This document shows positions 15,945-24,179 of a stretch of 64,000 nt of DNA, one piece after another. The notes beneath the pieces are model-generated. The model made no database searches and was not told where the DNA came from. It worked only from the letters and a program-made list of their open reading frames with translations. A program made the translations under genes and the position numbers. Where the stretch lies: positions 405,736 to 469,735 of the forward strand of contig KE159796.1 in assembly GCA_000403475.2 (NCBI GenBank). Direction: 5' to 3'. How positions within the stretch are numbered: position 1 is the first letter of the stretch; each line of letters starts with the position of its first letter. This stretch comes from Lachnospiraceae bacterium MD308 (GTDB lineage: Bacteria; Bacillota; Clostridia; Lachnospirales; Lachnospiraceae).

Positions 15945-18071
15945 ATGGAAAGCATTAAGTGTGTAATAAAGCGAATACGGCATCACAACCATGAAACAGG
16001 ATTCACCGTCGCCGTAGTCCAGCATGGGGAGGGCCGGCATACGGCAGTTGGCCTGTTTTCCGATATCCGGGAAGGCATGACTTTCCAAATGTCGGGTGAG
16101 TGGGCGGAGCATCCTGCTTATGGATGCCAGTTCAAATGCAGCTCTGCCATGGAAATCCGCCCGGAAACAAAGAAAGGGATGGAAACGTATTTAGGCAGCG
16201 GGCTGATCAAAGGCATCGGCCCCAGGTATGCCGGCGCGATTGTTGAAATGTTCGGCACGGATACCTTCGACGTGATCGACAATCATCCGGAAAAGCTGCT
16301 CAGTGTCCGGGGCATCGGAACAGGAAGGGTTAACCGTATCATCGAAAGCTGGAACGAGCAGAAGGAAGTCCGCAATATTATGATGTACCTGCAGTCGGTC
16401 GGGGTAAGTGCCGCATATGCTGTGAAAATATATAAAAAGTTTGGGAAATGGTCCATAGAACGTGTGAAAGAGAATCCCTACTGCCTTACGCAGATCTGGG
16501 GGATCGGTTTCAAGATTGCGGATGGCATTGCCCTTAACATGGGTTTCGCCCCAGACAGCGCAGAACGCTGTAAGAGCGGGATTTTATATGTAATGGATAC
16601 GTTTATGCAGCAGGGGCATGTGTACGCCGATAAGGGCGCCCTGGAGCGTCAGGCGCAGGCTGTCCTCGGTCTGCCTGATGCCGGGCCTGTGGCGGCTGCG
16701 CTGGAGATGCTGCTGGAGTCGGATGCGCTGGTTCGGGAAAGCATTAACCCGGATGCGGTATACCAGCCAAAGTTTCTCCGGGCGGAATCATATGTAGCGC
16801 GGAAACTGCGTGAGCTTGCAAAGCCCACCCGCATCTGCCCGCCGTCTGCACAGGCCATTGGGGCGATTGAGCGGAAACTGGGAGTTGTGTATGACGAGTG
16901 CCAGAGGGAGGCTATCCGGCAGGCGGCTGTTTCACGGCTCATGATACTGACAGGAGGGCCGGGAACCGGGAAGACAACGACGGTTAATGGAATCCTGGCA
17001 TATTACCAAGGGCGGCGGATCCTGCTTGCCGCACCGACGGGGCGCGCCGCAAAACGGATGTCTGAAGTTACGGGTGCGCCAGCACAGACCATACACCGCT
17101 TGCTGGAGTATGGCCCGGGTGGGATGTTCTCGCGGAATGAGGAGAATCCCCTTGAGGGGGATGTGCTGATCGTGGACGAGTCCTCCATGCTTGACATTCT
17201 GCTCATGGAAAGCCTGCTGCGTGCGGTGCCAAATAAAATGACAGTCGTTTTTGCAGGGGATGTGGATCAATTGCCGTCCGTAGGGCCTGGCGCTGTATTG
17301 AAGGATATGATCGACTCCCATGTGCTCCCGGTAGTACGACTGACGAAGATCTTCCGCCAGGCGCAGACAAGTGATATCGTCATGAACGCACACCGGATCA
17401 ACAGGGGGGAGCCACTTGTGATAACAAACAGAGCCGACAGTGATTTTTTCTGGTGCGTGAAGGATGACCCGCAGTCCGTGCAGGACGAAATCATCAGGTT
17501 CGTGTCAGTGAACCTTCCCCGGTATTACCATGTGAAACCCACGGATATCCAGGTGCTGTCGCCCATGCGGAAGGGCATGGAGGGAACAGACGCGCTGAAC
17601 CGGAGGCTGCAGGAGGCTGTAAATCCAGATGCAGAAGGTATCCCGTTTGGACAGGGCGTGCTCCGGGTAAATGACAAGGTGATGCAGCTTAAGAACAATT
17701 ATGAAAAAAATGTGTTTAACGGTGATGTAGGCTTTGTGTCAGGTTTTGACCATGAAGAGAACACGGTTTCAGTGAATTATGACGGGCATCTGGTGGAATA
17801 CGAACGCAGCAATCTTAATGAACTCACGCTTGCTTATGCCTGTACGGTACATAAGAGCCAGGGCAGTGAGTATCCCATTGTGGTCATGCCAGTTACAACT
17901 TCGCATACAGTCATGTTGGAAAGAAACCTCCTGTACACAGCGGTTACAAGGGCAAAGAAAGTGTTTGTTGCAGTTGGCAGCCAGATAGCTATGAATATGG
18001 CAATCAGCAGGATGCGGGCATCCAAAAGGAATACGCTGCTGACGGACAGGCTCAAATGGCAGCCGCAGTAA
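15945..18071 (+). CDS. recD2: RecD2-like ATP-dependent DNA helicase
   Basis: 708 residues. N-terminal OB-like and helix-hairpin-helix parts (GLIKGIGPRYAGAIVEMFG, VRGIGTGRVNRIIESW) match RecD2. Helicase motifs: I GGPGTGKTTT (about 336-345), Ia LLAAPTGRAAKRMSE, II VLIVDESSMLD, III FAGDVDQLPSVGPGA, V/VI YACTVHKSQGSEYP and LLYTAVTRAKK. Full family length. A 5'-3' superfamily 1B helicase for repair or replication. Good AAAGGAG site; probably cotranscribed with the primase. Confidence 0.93.
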   Translation: MESIKCVIKRIRHHNHETGFTVAVVQHGEGRHTAVGLFSDIREGMTFQMSGEWAEHPAYGCQFKCSSAMEIRPETKKGMETYLGSGLIKGIGPRYAGAIVEMFGTDTFDVIDNHPEKLLSVRGIGTGRVNRIIESWNEQKEVRNIMMYLQSVGVSAAYAVKIYKKFGKWSIERVKENPYCLTQIWGIGFKIADGIALNMGFAPDSAERCKSGILYVMDTFMQQGHVYADKGALERQAQAVLGLPDAGPVAAALEMLLESDALVRESINPDAVYQPKFLRAESYVARKLRELAKPTRICPPSAQAIGAIERKLGVVYDECQREAIRQAAVSRLMILTGGPGTGKTTTVNGILAYYQGRRILLAAPTGRAAKRMSEVTGAPAQTIHRLLEYGPGGMFSRNEENPLEGDVLIVDESSMLDILLMESLLRAVPNKMTVVFAGDVDQLPSVGPGAVLKDMIDSHVLPVVRLTKIFRQAQTSDIVMNAHRINRGEPLVITNRADSDFFWCVKDDPQSVQDEIIRFVSVNLPRYYHVKPTDIQVLSPMRKGMEGTDALNRRLQEAVNPDAEGIPFGQGVLRVNDKVMQLKNNYEKNVFNGDVGFVSGFDHEENTVSVNYDGHLVEYERSNLNELTLAYACTVHKSQGSEYPIVVMPVTTSHTVMLERNLLYTAVTRAKKVFVAVGSQIAMNMAISRMRASKRNTLLTDRLKWQPQ

Positions 18072-18144
18072 AGGCAATGGGGACTTTTGCTGTTTTCTCC
18101 ATCATTGCAGTGATGGGGAGTGGTACAGCTTTTCGCTTACATAT

Positions 18145-18153
18145 CCAAATTAT
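18145..18153 (+). promoter_or_regulatory. Core-gene motif CCAAATTAT
   Basis: 41 bases before ATG 18186; the leader to the start codon is almost that of 8849 and 18936. Confidence 0.6.
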
Positions 18154-18185
18154 CATTGAAAAACAATCATTAAAGGAGGATTATC

Positions 18186-18854
18186 ATGGATGAAAAAATG
18201 ACATTTGACAGGAACGAGGTAGAAAAACTGGTTGCGGCAAAAGACTGGAAAGGTCTGCTGGAATATGATTTCAGGGGTGCGGATCTAAGCGGAATGTGCT
18301 TTGGGGGTGCGGATCTTGCCGGTATAGATTTTAGCGGTGCCGATTTTAGTAATACGGATTTTCAGTGGGCATCTTTACGAAATGTAAATTTTTCGTCTTC
18401 ATTCCTTGAGGGTGCGGATTTCCGGGGCGCGGATATTACAGGCACATATTTCGCCGACGCATGCATGGACGGCATCATCATGGATGAAACGACATCTCAT
18501 TATCACACGCGTTGCCCGGAAGAGGGAGAATTTATTGGCTATAAACAAGTGCGTGACAATAAATACGGGCCATACATTGCTGAGCTGAAAATCCCAGCAC
18601 ATGCCTTGCGCTCCAGCGCAACCTCAAATAAATGCCGATGCTCGGAAGCAGAAGTGATGTCCATTACCCGTCTGGACGGTACAGACAATGGCATAGATAT
18701 TGTGAGGAGCTGGAGGAATCCAGATATTCTGTATAAAGTCGGGGAAATGGTCAAGGCAGACGGCTTTGATAGGAACCGCTGGCATGAATGCGCTCCTGGT
18801 ATCCATTTCTTCATGACCAGGGAAGAGGCTGTAGACTATATACTCTGGACATAA
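18186..18854 (+). CDS. Pentapeptide-repeat protein with DUF5758-like C-terminus (copy 2)
   Basis: 222 residues, AAAGGAGG site. Pentapeptide repeats at about 30-115 (GADLSGMCFGGADLAGIDFSG, GADFRGADITGTYF), then the same C-terminal domain as the 8849 protein: HALRSSATSNKCRCSEAEVM, RLDGTDNGIDIVRSWRNP and APGIHFFMTREEAVDYI. The shared leader, shared terminator and conserved C-terminus point to an old duplication. Different repeat faces suggest different binding partners. No proven function. Confidence 0.8.
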   Translation: MDEKMTFDRNEVEKLVAAKDWKGLLEYDFRGADLSGMCFGGADLAGIDFSGADFSNTDFQWASLRNVNFSSSFLEGADFRGADITGTYFADACMDGIIMDETTSHYHTRCPEEGEFIGYKQVRDNKYGPYIAELKIPAHALRSSATSNKCRCSEAEVMSITRLDGTDNGIDIVRSWRNPDILYKVGEMVKADGFDRNRWHECAPGIHFFMTREEAVDYILWT

Positions 18855-18882
18855 AAAAGAGAAGCCGAGAGGCTTCTTTTTT
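18854..18882 (+). terminator. Terminator GAAGCC-GAGA-GGCTTC with T6
   Basis: Same stem and loop as 9548-9573; immediately follows the second DUF5758 gene. Confidence 0.85.
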
Positions 18883-18892
18883 GCGGAAATAA

Positions 18893-18901
18893 CCAAATTA
18901 T
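18893..18901 (+). promoter_or_regulatory. Core-gene motif CCAAATTAT
   Basis: 43 bases before recJ; leader matches those of the two DUF5758 genes. Confidence 0.6.
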
Positions 18902-18935
18902 CCCTGAAAAAACAATCATTAAAGGAGGATTTGAT

Positions 18936-20540
18936 ATGAATTACAAACAGAGAAATGCAGCAGTGACGACAGTAGAAGAATGTGTGCTTATGCGCGCGGG
19001 CCTTGGCAGGCAAGATTTTTTTTGCCCGGAAGAAGAGCCGGAAATCCCGAATTTGAAGGAGGCAGTTGCTTTTTTTAGGGCAAATATGCAGCTTCCGGTT
19101 ACAGTAATCGGTGACTATGATGCAGACGGGATCTGCGGTACGGCAATCCTGTACCACGGGCTCAAACGGATGCAGAAAGAAGCGCGGCTCCGGATTCCGA
19201 AACGTTTCTCAGAAGGCTACGGTCTGTCGGAGAAGATCATAGACGAGATTGAGGCCCCTGGGCTTGTGATCACGGTAGATAACGGGATTGCCGCTTTGGA
19301 TGCGATAAAGAAAGCAAAAGAAAAAGGGCTTTCCGTTATCGTGATCGACCATCATGAGCCGGTCTGCAGGGATAACAAAGTAGTGCTGCCGTGCGCGGAT
19401 GTGGTTGTTGACCCAAAGACGGGCAATTCGTACAGGGATTACTGTGGAGCCGGGCTGGCATACCGGTTCGTGAAAGAACTCGTCGGCGGGGATATGAACA
19501 ACCTGCTTGTCCTTGCGGCAGTTGCAACGGTTGCGGATGTGATGCCCCTGACAGGCGCCAACCGTATCCTTGTGCGCCGCGGCATTGAGGCGCTTAACAA
19601 AGGCTATGGCGTTCCGGGGCTGAAAGCTCTGGCAGGAAACAACAAGAAAGAAGGGCATTTTGATGAGGGTGATTTCGGATTCTGGTTCGGTCCGATCTTT
19701 AACGCATACGGGCGATTGGAAGACGGTGGCGCGGCCAAGGTGCTGCGGTTGCTGACGATGGGGTACAATGACCCGAAAATGCCTGGCTGCGTCAGGATGC
19801 TGATGGAGATGAATGAACGCAGGAAAACACTTGCAAAAGAGCAGGCGGAGCTTGCCGAGGCGCTGATACAGGACATGGATGGAAACGCAGAACGCCCGAT
19901 CGTGGTTGGGGATTCCTTGTTCGATCCGGGAATTGTGGGTATCATTGCCGGGAAACTGGCAGAGAAATACTATTCCCCTGCAATCGTGTTCAGTGAAAAG
20001 GATGGGATGCTGAAAGGCTCCGGGCGCTCCATCCCAGGGGTGAGCCTTAAGGAAACGCTGGACCGGATCAGCGGCTTGATGCTCAGTTACGGCGGGCATA
20101 GTGGCGCTGCCGGACTTACAATACATGCTGAAGATTTTTTAAAGTTCAAAAGCGCGTTTGCAAAGAGCATTGGCAGGCTCCCAGATGTGCCGGATGTCAT
20201 GTATTATGACCTGGACCTTAAAAGGCATGAAATCCCTTATGTCATGGAACAGCAGAGGTCGCTCGCACCGTTTGGAGAGGGCAATCCGAAACCGGTGTTC
20301 CGCATAGTGTTCAATACAGCAGACTTCATTTATGCACGGATGGGCGATGGAACACACTTCTCACTGACGGAACGCAGCCAGGACGGTGCCCCGGCATTTT
20401 CTGTAGTCGGTTTTGGCATGGCAGGGATGTATGAAAAAATGAATCCCGAAAGGATTGAGTGCCTGGGATGCCTTAACGAAAACTGGTATAATGACAGGCT
20501 GTCCTATCAGTTTGAACTTGCGGCGTTTACTGGATTGTAA
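18936..20540 (+). CDS. recJ: RecJ-type single-strand DNA exonuclease
   Basis: 534 residues, close to family size. DHH motifs: VIGDYDADGICGTAILYHGL, LVITVDNGIA, VIVIDHHEP, and the DHHA1 part with RSIPGVSLKETLDRI and SYGGHSGAAGLT. The C-terminal OB-like domain begins near PFGEGNPKPVF. RecJ degrades single strands 5' to 3' and needs Mn/Mg bound by the DHH aspartates and histidines. Own motif and terminator, so a single-gene unit in the repair core. Confidence 0.93.
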   Translation: MNYKQRNAAVTTVEECVLMRAGLGRQDFFCPEEEPEIPNLKEAVAFFRANMQLPVTVIGDYDADGICGTAILYHGLKRMQKEARLRIPKRFSEGYGLSEKIIDEIEAPGLVITVDNGIAALDAIKKAKEKGLSVIVIDHHEPVCRDNKVVLPCADVVVDPKTGNSYRDYCGAGLAYRFVKELVGGDMNNLLVLAAVATVADVMPLTGANRILVRRGIEALNKGYGVPGLKALAGNNKKEGHFDEGDFGFWFGPIFNAYGRLEDGGAAKVLRLLTMGYNDPKMPGCVRMLMEMNERRKTLAKEQAELAEALIQDMDGNAERPIVVGDSLFDPGIVGIIAGKLAEKYYSPAIVFSEKDGMLKGSGRSIPGVSLKETLDRISGLMLSYGGHSGAAGLTIHAEDFLKFKSAFAKSIGRLPDVPDVMYYDLDLKRHEIPYVMEQQRSLAPFGEGNPKPVFRIVFNTADFIYARMGDGTHFSLTERSQDGAPAFSVVGFGMAGMYEKMNPERIECLGCLNENWYNDRLSYQFELAAFTGL

Positions 20541-20544
20541 AAAA

Positions 20545-20577
20545 GGTGCGGATGTTAAAGGACATCCGCCTTTTTTT
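20545..20577 (+). terminator. Terminator after recJ
   Basis: GCGGATGT/ACATCCGC stem followed by CTTTTTTT. Confidence 0.85.
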
Positions 20578-20579
20578 AG

Positions 20580-20588
20580 CCAAATTAT
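20580..20588 (+). promoter_or_regulatory. Core-gene motif CCAAATTAT
   Basis: Directly after the recJ terminator, 86 bases before ATG 20666, farther than in most copies. Confidence 0.45.
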
Positions 20589-20665
20589 ATTATGGCATGA
20601 AACATGCCTGAAAGTTCGGACGGCAGGTTGCAGGTCTGCTGCAGCTTGTAAGAGGGGGTGGGGAT

Positions 20666-20998
20666 ATGCTCATGCTATACCTCTGTGCAGAGGATGGGAA
20701 ACGGATGCGCCTGGTCCAGGGAAAGTTTGGATTGTTCTATCGATGCCCGGGCTACTTTGGCAAGCCTCCTTGTTACGGGAGGCTCGCACTTGGGGCGGCG
20801 GAACTGATCGCGCAGATGGCGGACCGGCTGCAGGAGCAGGGGGAACTTGACGGGGCGGTTTTGCATCTGCAGAAATGCGATGTGCGGTTAAGGAAACGCT
20901 CCGATACATTATGTGAGGCGGTTATCCGCAGGAAGGGGGCAGGCATCCGCAAGGTGCCGCAGGTTTATGGGAAACAAGATTGTGACAATGACGTTTGA
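20666..20998 (+). CDS. Small Cys-containing protein, unknown
   Basis: 110 residues; ribosome site AGAGGGGGTGGGG. YRCPGYFGKPPCYGRL may be part of a metal site; the middle is helical (ELIAQMADRLQEQGELDGAV). No family recognised. It overlaps the next start by 32 bases in another frame. Confidence 0.6.
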   Translation: MLMLYLCAEDGKRMRLVQGKFGLFYRCPGYFGKPPCYGRLALGAAELIAQMADRLQEQGELDGAVLHLQKCDVRLRKRSDTLCEAVIRRKGAGIRKVPQVYGKQDCDNDV

Positions 20999-21218
20999 TG
21001 AATATGACAGGATGATGGAAGAATTCCAAAAACTGCATCTTAAGACACGCTGGCCGGCGCTTGATGATATGGAGATCTTAGAGTCGGATATCCAGAGGTT
21101 CCTGCCTTATGCGTGTTATCTGGATGGATACGGGGAAACACCACGGAACAAGGATGAAGAATACAGGAAAAGGACGCTGCGCTTGTTCATACAGGAACAT
21201 TTGGAGCTTGTGGATTAA
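20967..21218 (+). CDS. Small hypothetical protein
   Basis: 83 residues, MGNKIVTMTFDEYDRMMEEF onward; acidic and helical, no motif. It starts inside the 20666 gene, so translation may be coupled. An alternative start is ATG 20988. Confidence 0.55.
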   Translation: MGNKIVTMTFDEYDRMMEEFQKLHLKTRWPALDDMEILESDIQRFLPYACYLDGYGETPRNKDEEYRKRTLRLFIQEHLELVD

Positions 21219-21225
21219 GAGGTTT

Positions 21226-21489
21226 ATGGGAGGAAAGAGATATTTAGCGGTCGCGGAGAAACCGTCTTTGTGCAAGGCAGCTAACGACTGCTGCCGGAAT
21301 CATCGGGCAGAGGTCGAGGCGGCAGTGGGGAGCATTGATTTTATCGCTTTGGCCGGGCATGTCTGCACATGGATGGAGCCGAACGACTATAAAGGCTGGG
21401 ATGGGAAATGTTTGTTTAGTCTTGTTCCACAGGCTCCTTGCAGCCGGCATCCAGCTAATATAAGCATTGGAGGTGTATGGAATGGATAA
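21226..21489 (+). pseudogene. Truncated type IA topoisomerase (TopB) N-terminus
   Basis: The first 60 codons read KRYLAVAEKPSLCKAANDCC...FIALAGHVCTWMEPNDYKGW, the Toprim start of topoisomerase III (AEKPS motif, then the GHV...P.DY pattern). The frame loses similarity near 21420 and stops at 21489, long before a functional enzyme. It probably records a lost topoisomerase or a deletion junction. A separate short Toprim-like protein is possible but unlikely. Confidence 0.65.
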
Positions 21490-21862
21490 CCTGACCAGGC
21501 TTGACAACCTGCTTGACATGGATCCGCTGCTATTGATGGAGCATCTGCGTAAAGAAGTGGATCTGCGGTTCCCTGACGGTATAGATACGGAAACAGGGAA
21601 AATGGAGGCGGTGCAGATGCTCAACAAAGCCGCCGCTTATGTATGTTACTTTAAGGAAATGGAAACATTGGCGCGGATTACGAAACGCGACAGGAAACGC
21701 CAAGGCTGCGGCAAGGAAGAGTTTGACCGGATACTGGGTGTTGAGGAGGTGATGGAAGCGTACAAGCGGATTGCGGAAATGCATTATGATGCAATTACAC
21801 GCATGCTGTATACGAAGAAACTGATGCTTGAGGAAACCCGGATGCTCGGGAAAACAGTATAG
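21482..21862 (+). CDS. Small helical protein, unknown
   Basis: 126 residues from ATG 21482, which has GGAGG eight bases upstream. Mostly helical and charged (KKLMLEETRMLGKTV end). No recognised domain. The good ribosome site overlaps the end of the TopB remnant. Confidence 0.6.
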   Translation: MDNLTRLDNLLDMDPLLLMEHLRKEVDLRFPDGIDTETGKMEAVQMLNKAAAYVCYFKEMETLARITKRDRKRQGCGKEEFDRILGVEEVMEAYKRIAEMHYDAITRMLYTKKLMLEETRMLGKTV

Positions 21863-21891
21863 GAACTAGAGAAACGACAGGAGGGATTTCC

Positions 21892-22092
21892 ATGACGAAT
21901 CTGGAATGGATCAGGAGCCTTGAGGCTCCGGAGCTTGCAAAGCATGTTATCAATCCATGCGATAATTTTTCCTGCCCGGGCTGCCCGTTGCGGGATAGGA
22001 AGAGAGACCGGTGCATATTAAATTCCGGTTTTGGGCAGGGTGACGGCTCGGCGATTGCATGGCTTGAAAGTGAACATACCTGGATAGAATAA
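21892..22092 (+). CDS. Small CxxC protein, unknown
   Basis: 66 residues, ribosome site AGGAGGGATTTCC. Four cysteines in CDNFSCPGCPLRDRKRDRC suggest a metal-binding or iron-sulphur knuckle. Last gene before a bidirectional terminator. Confidence 0.65.
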   Translation: MTNLEWIRSLEAPELAKHVINPCDNFSCPGCPLRDRKRDRCILNSGFGQGDGSAIAWLESEHTWIE

Positions 22093-22118
22093 GGCTGCCC
22101 AAAGGCAGCCTTATTTTT
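22090..22118. terminator. Bidirectional terminator between 21892 and the PARP gene
   Basis: AAGGCTGCC-CAAA-GGCAGCCTT stem with T5 on plus and the A/T-rich other side serving the convergent PARP gene. Confidence 0.85.
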
Positions 22119-23529
22119 AGCGGAACTCAACGATGTAATTCAGGACAGTTGCTGATTCGTCGTAAAAGACAATCTCGTCATTGCGTAGCGCATTTCCAGC
22201 ATGTGCATGGAGGCAGTCCGCGCCTTTGCCGAGAGTTTCCGTGCGGTAGTTTATGCTGCCGCTCCATGTATGCACATCCCACGGCGTGCCGTAAGCAGTT
22301 GCATACAGGCCCATAAACGCGCAGTCATCATGCCCGTTTGCCCATGACGTGCCATGATAGCTCGTATAGTTCCATGATTTCATGGATGAGGGGGCAAAAT
22401 AAATGCCGTCGGAGAACATCTTGCCGGTAATGATAGCGTCTGGTTTCAGGAGAAGGCCATTCCGGATAATGGATATCCAGTTCTGGTTCCTTGACCCGTG
22501 CCAGAGCTGTTTCACTGTCTTGATGCCGTGCTTTTTCAGATATTGGTCGAAACGTGCCTGCTGTGCCTTCGGAATCACACGGTAAATGTTCTTCACTTTT
22601 GGACGAAGGGAGTCGGAAAGCTTTGAAAGCACCTGTTTTTTCTGTTTTTCCGTTGCCTCGTATACTTCAATGCCTGATGATTCGAAATCGTTTGGCATTG
22701 AGCCTTGATGCGTGGTCATGCCGTCCATGGCCATCAATAAGTCGCTTTCCCTCTGTAGGATTCGAGGGAAGTCGTTTGTGCTTTTTGCCATCAGGTCTCG
22801 GACTCCTGAACCGTCGCCTGTGCGTACAGGACGCTGCAGGATTGCGATCAGCTGCAGCAGTGAATCATTGAATTCTTCCGTGGTCTTCGCCGTCCGCATT
22901 TTCCCGATCAGTGATTCTGATTTTTTGAGGATTGCATGGGTGATCGGCACGCTGACACGCGCTTCCCTGACTGCTGTTTTGGAAAAACGCTGCAGGATTG
23001 CAAACAGTCTGGCAGATGCGCTTTCTGCCTGTTTCTCACATGTTTCTTCCGGCTTTTCAGGCTTGCGTGTCGTTGCATCAGGGGTAAGGTAGACATCTGA
23101 GTTGTCTATATACCCTTTGGAAAGTTTCTCATAATACTTGACCCAGAACATACTGAGAGGGTACATATAAGAGCGCTCTCCGAATAACGCACCTTTCGCT
23201 ACTCCCATGCGCCCGTATGATGCCTTGACTTCGTTGCCGCATGGCTCAAGCTTGTAGAACTTGTATGCATTCCGCCCTTCATCCACACAGGTCAGGTACC
23301 GGCTTGGGTATGAATCGTCAAGGATGCTGTCAGGGAGCGTGTTGCAGTTTTCGGTAATGAAACGTGTCCCGCTCCGTTCCCTGATTGAGTAATTGACTTC
23401 GCCTGCTGTGCCGCAGATTACCTTTACTGTTCCTGATGGCTCTTTGCTGAGCATGGCAGCAACATCTTTGTAAAAGTCCGTTACGTCCACTGTTTTCTGA
23501 GTTCCTTGTGTCTGGTAATAGATTTCCAT
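22117..23529 (-). CDS. Bacterial PARP with WGR-like domain
   Basis: 470 residues from ATG 23529 (AAAGGAGG). Residues about 74-140 resemble a WGR domain, with YGRMG (105-109) where W-G-R is usual. Residues 176-320 resemble the helical PARP regulatory region. The C-terminal catalytic domain has QLWHGSRNQNW (H344), SDGIYFAPS (Y377) and NDEIVFYDESATVLNYIVEF (E452), the complete H-Y-E triad of DNA-dependent poly(ADP-ribose) polymerases. It should use NAD to ADP-ribosylate targets on sensing DNA ends. Such enzymes are uncommon in bacteria. Its leader keeps TCAGATTC and the ATCATTAAAGGAGG segment of the core genes, so it is native to the element, not recent cargo. Confidence 0.9.
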   Translation of the reverse strand: MEIYYQTQGTQKTVDVTDFYKDVAAMLSKEPSGTVKVICGTAGEVNYSIRERSGTRFITENCNTLPDSILDDSYPSRYLTCVDEGRNAYKFYKLEPCGNEVKASYGRMGVAKGALFGERSYMYPLSMFWVKYYEKLSKGYIDNSDVYLTPDATTRKPEKPEETCEKQAESASARLFAILQRFSKTAVREARVSVPITHAILKKSESLIGKMRTAKTTEEFNDSLLQLIAILQRPVRTGDGSGVRDLMAKSTNDFPRILQRESDLLMAMDGMTTHQGSMPNDFESSGIEVYEATEKQKKQVLSKLSDSLRPKVKNIYRVIPKAQQARFDQYLKKHGIKTVKQLWHGSRNQNWISIIRNGLLLKPDAIITGKMFSDGIYFAPSSMKSWNYTSYHGTSWANGHDDCAFMGLYATAYGTPWDVHTWSGSINYRTETLGKGADCLHAHAGNALRNDEIVFYDESATVLNYIVEFR

Positions 23530-23562
23530 TTTCTTTTCCTCCTTTAATGATGTTTTTCTCTT

Positions 23563-23571
23563 CGAATCTGA
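23563..23571 (-). promoter_or_regulatory. Core-gene motif variant TCAGATTCG before PARP
   Basis: 42 bases before the PARP start, followed by a leader ending CATCATTAAAGGAGG like those of the DUF5758 and recJ genes. Confidence 0.45.
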
Positions 23572-23799
23572 GTACAGGCAGACATTAAGATTCCCAAAAA
23601 AGAGCTGATCCAGGAATATGAAAACCGGGGAACGACGGACAGGATACGCAGCCTGCTCTATGCAGCAAAGGCATATTGGGATGAGCAGGGCATAGAACCG
23701 GGGAACACGGAGGATGTGATCCATGAAATCAACCGTCTGCATCCGGACTGGAAACTACATAAGGAAACGGAATGCAAGGTGTTCCCTGTGTGGATGTAG
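23572..23799 (+). pseudogene. 5'-truncated small gene abutting the PARP leader
   Basis: An open plus frame ending at 23799 reads IPKKELIQEYENRGTTDRIR and later VIHEINRLHPDWKLHKETEC. It is clearly protein-like, but no start codon or ribosome site exists; upstream a stop is met where the PARP leader begins (opposite strand). The 5' end was probably lost when PARP arrived or by deletion. Family not recognised. Confidence 0.45.
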
Positions 23800-23875
23800 C
23801 GTCATTGGGGATGATTCGGCGCAGAAAGCGCGCCCTTTATATATCTGTGATATCCTCTGAACAAAGGGAGTTTAT

Positions 23876-23959
23876 ATGGACGGGGAAATAACATCCGCCA
23901 TAGACGTACAGGGGTCCGTGAACCGGACGGAAAGGAGAACAAATGGAGATTGTCCTTGA
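23876..23959 (+). CDS. Possible 27-residue leader peptide
   Basis: ATG 23876 with AAAGGGAG site; the frame overlaps the start of the next gene by 17 bases. It may couple translation of 23943, or be chance. Confidence 0.3.
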   Translation: MDGEITSAIDVQGSVNRTERRTNGDCP

Positions 23960-24125
23960 TGAAATTATGGATGCATATGGACGCGCTGATGGGCGTGCTG
24001 ACAGCCCGGATGATGGAAATGAATGGATTGGCCTGGAGAACGGCAGGCTTGTGAAATACCGCTATGCAGATGGGAAATACCACAAAACAGGGTATCTGCT
24101 TGACGAGGGGGAACATAAGGAGTGA
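23943..24125 (+). CDS. Small acidic protein, unknown
   Basis: 60 residues, ribosome site GGAAAGGAG. Short acidic start then GLENGRLVKYRYADGKYHKTGY beta-rich part. No family recognised. Terminator follows. Confidence 0.55.
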   Translation: MEIVLDEIMDAYGRADGRADSPDDGNEWIGLENGRLVKYRYADGKYHKTGYLLDEGEHKE

Positions 24126-24136
24126 ATTTTCCCGCA

Positions 24137-24168
24137 AAAAAGAAGAGGCGTTATGCCCCTTCTTTTTG
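24137..24168. terminator. Bidirectional terminator
   Basis: AAGAAGAGGC/GCCCCTTCTT stem with one mismatch and T5; between convergent genes 23943 and 24180. Confidence 0.75.
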
Positions 24169-24179
24169 TTCGCCAAAAT

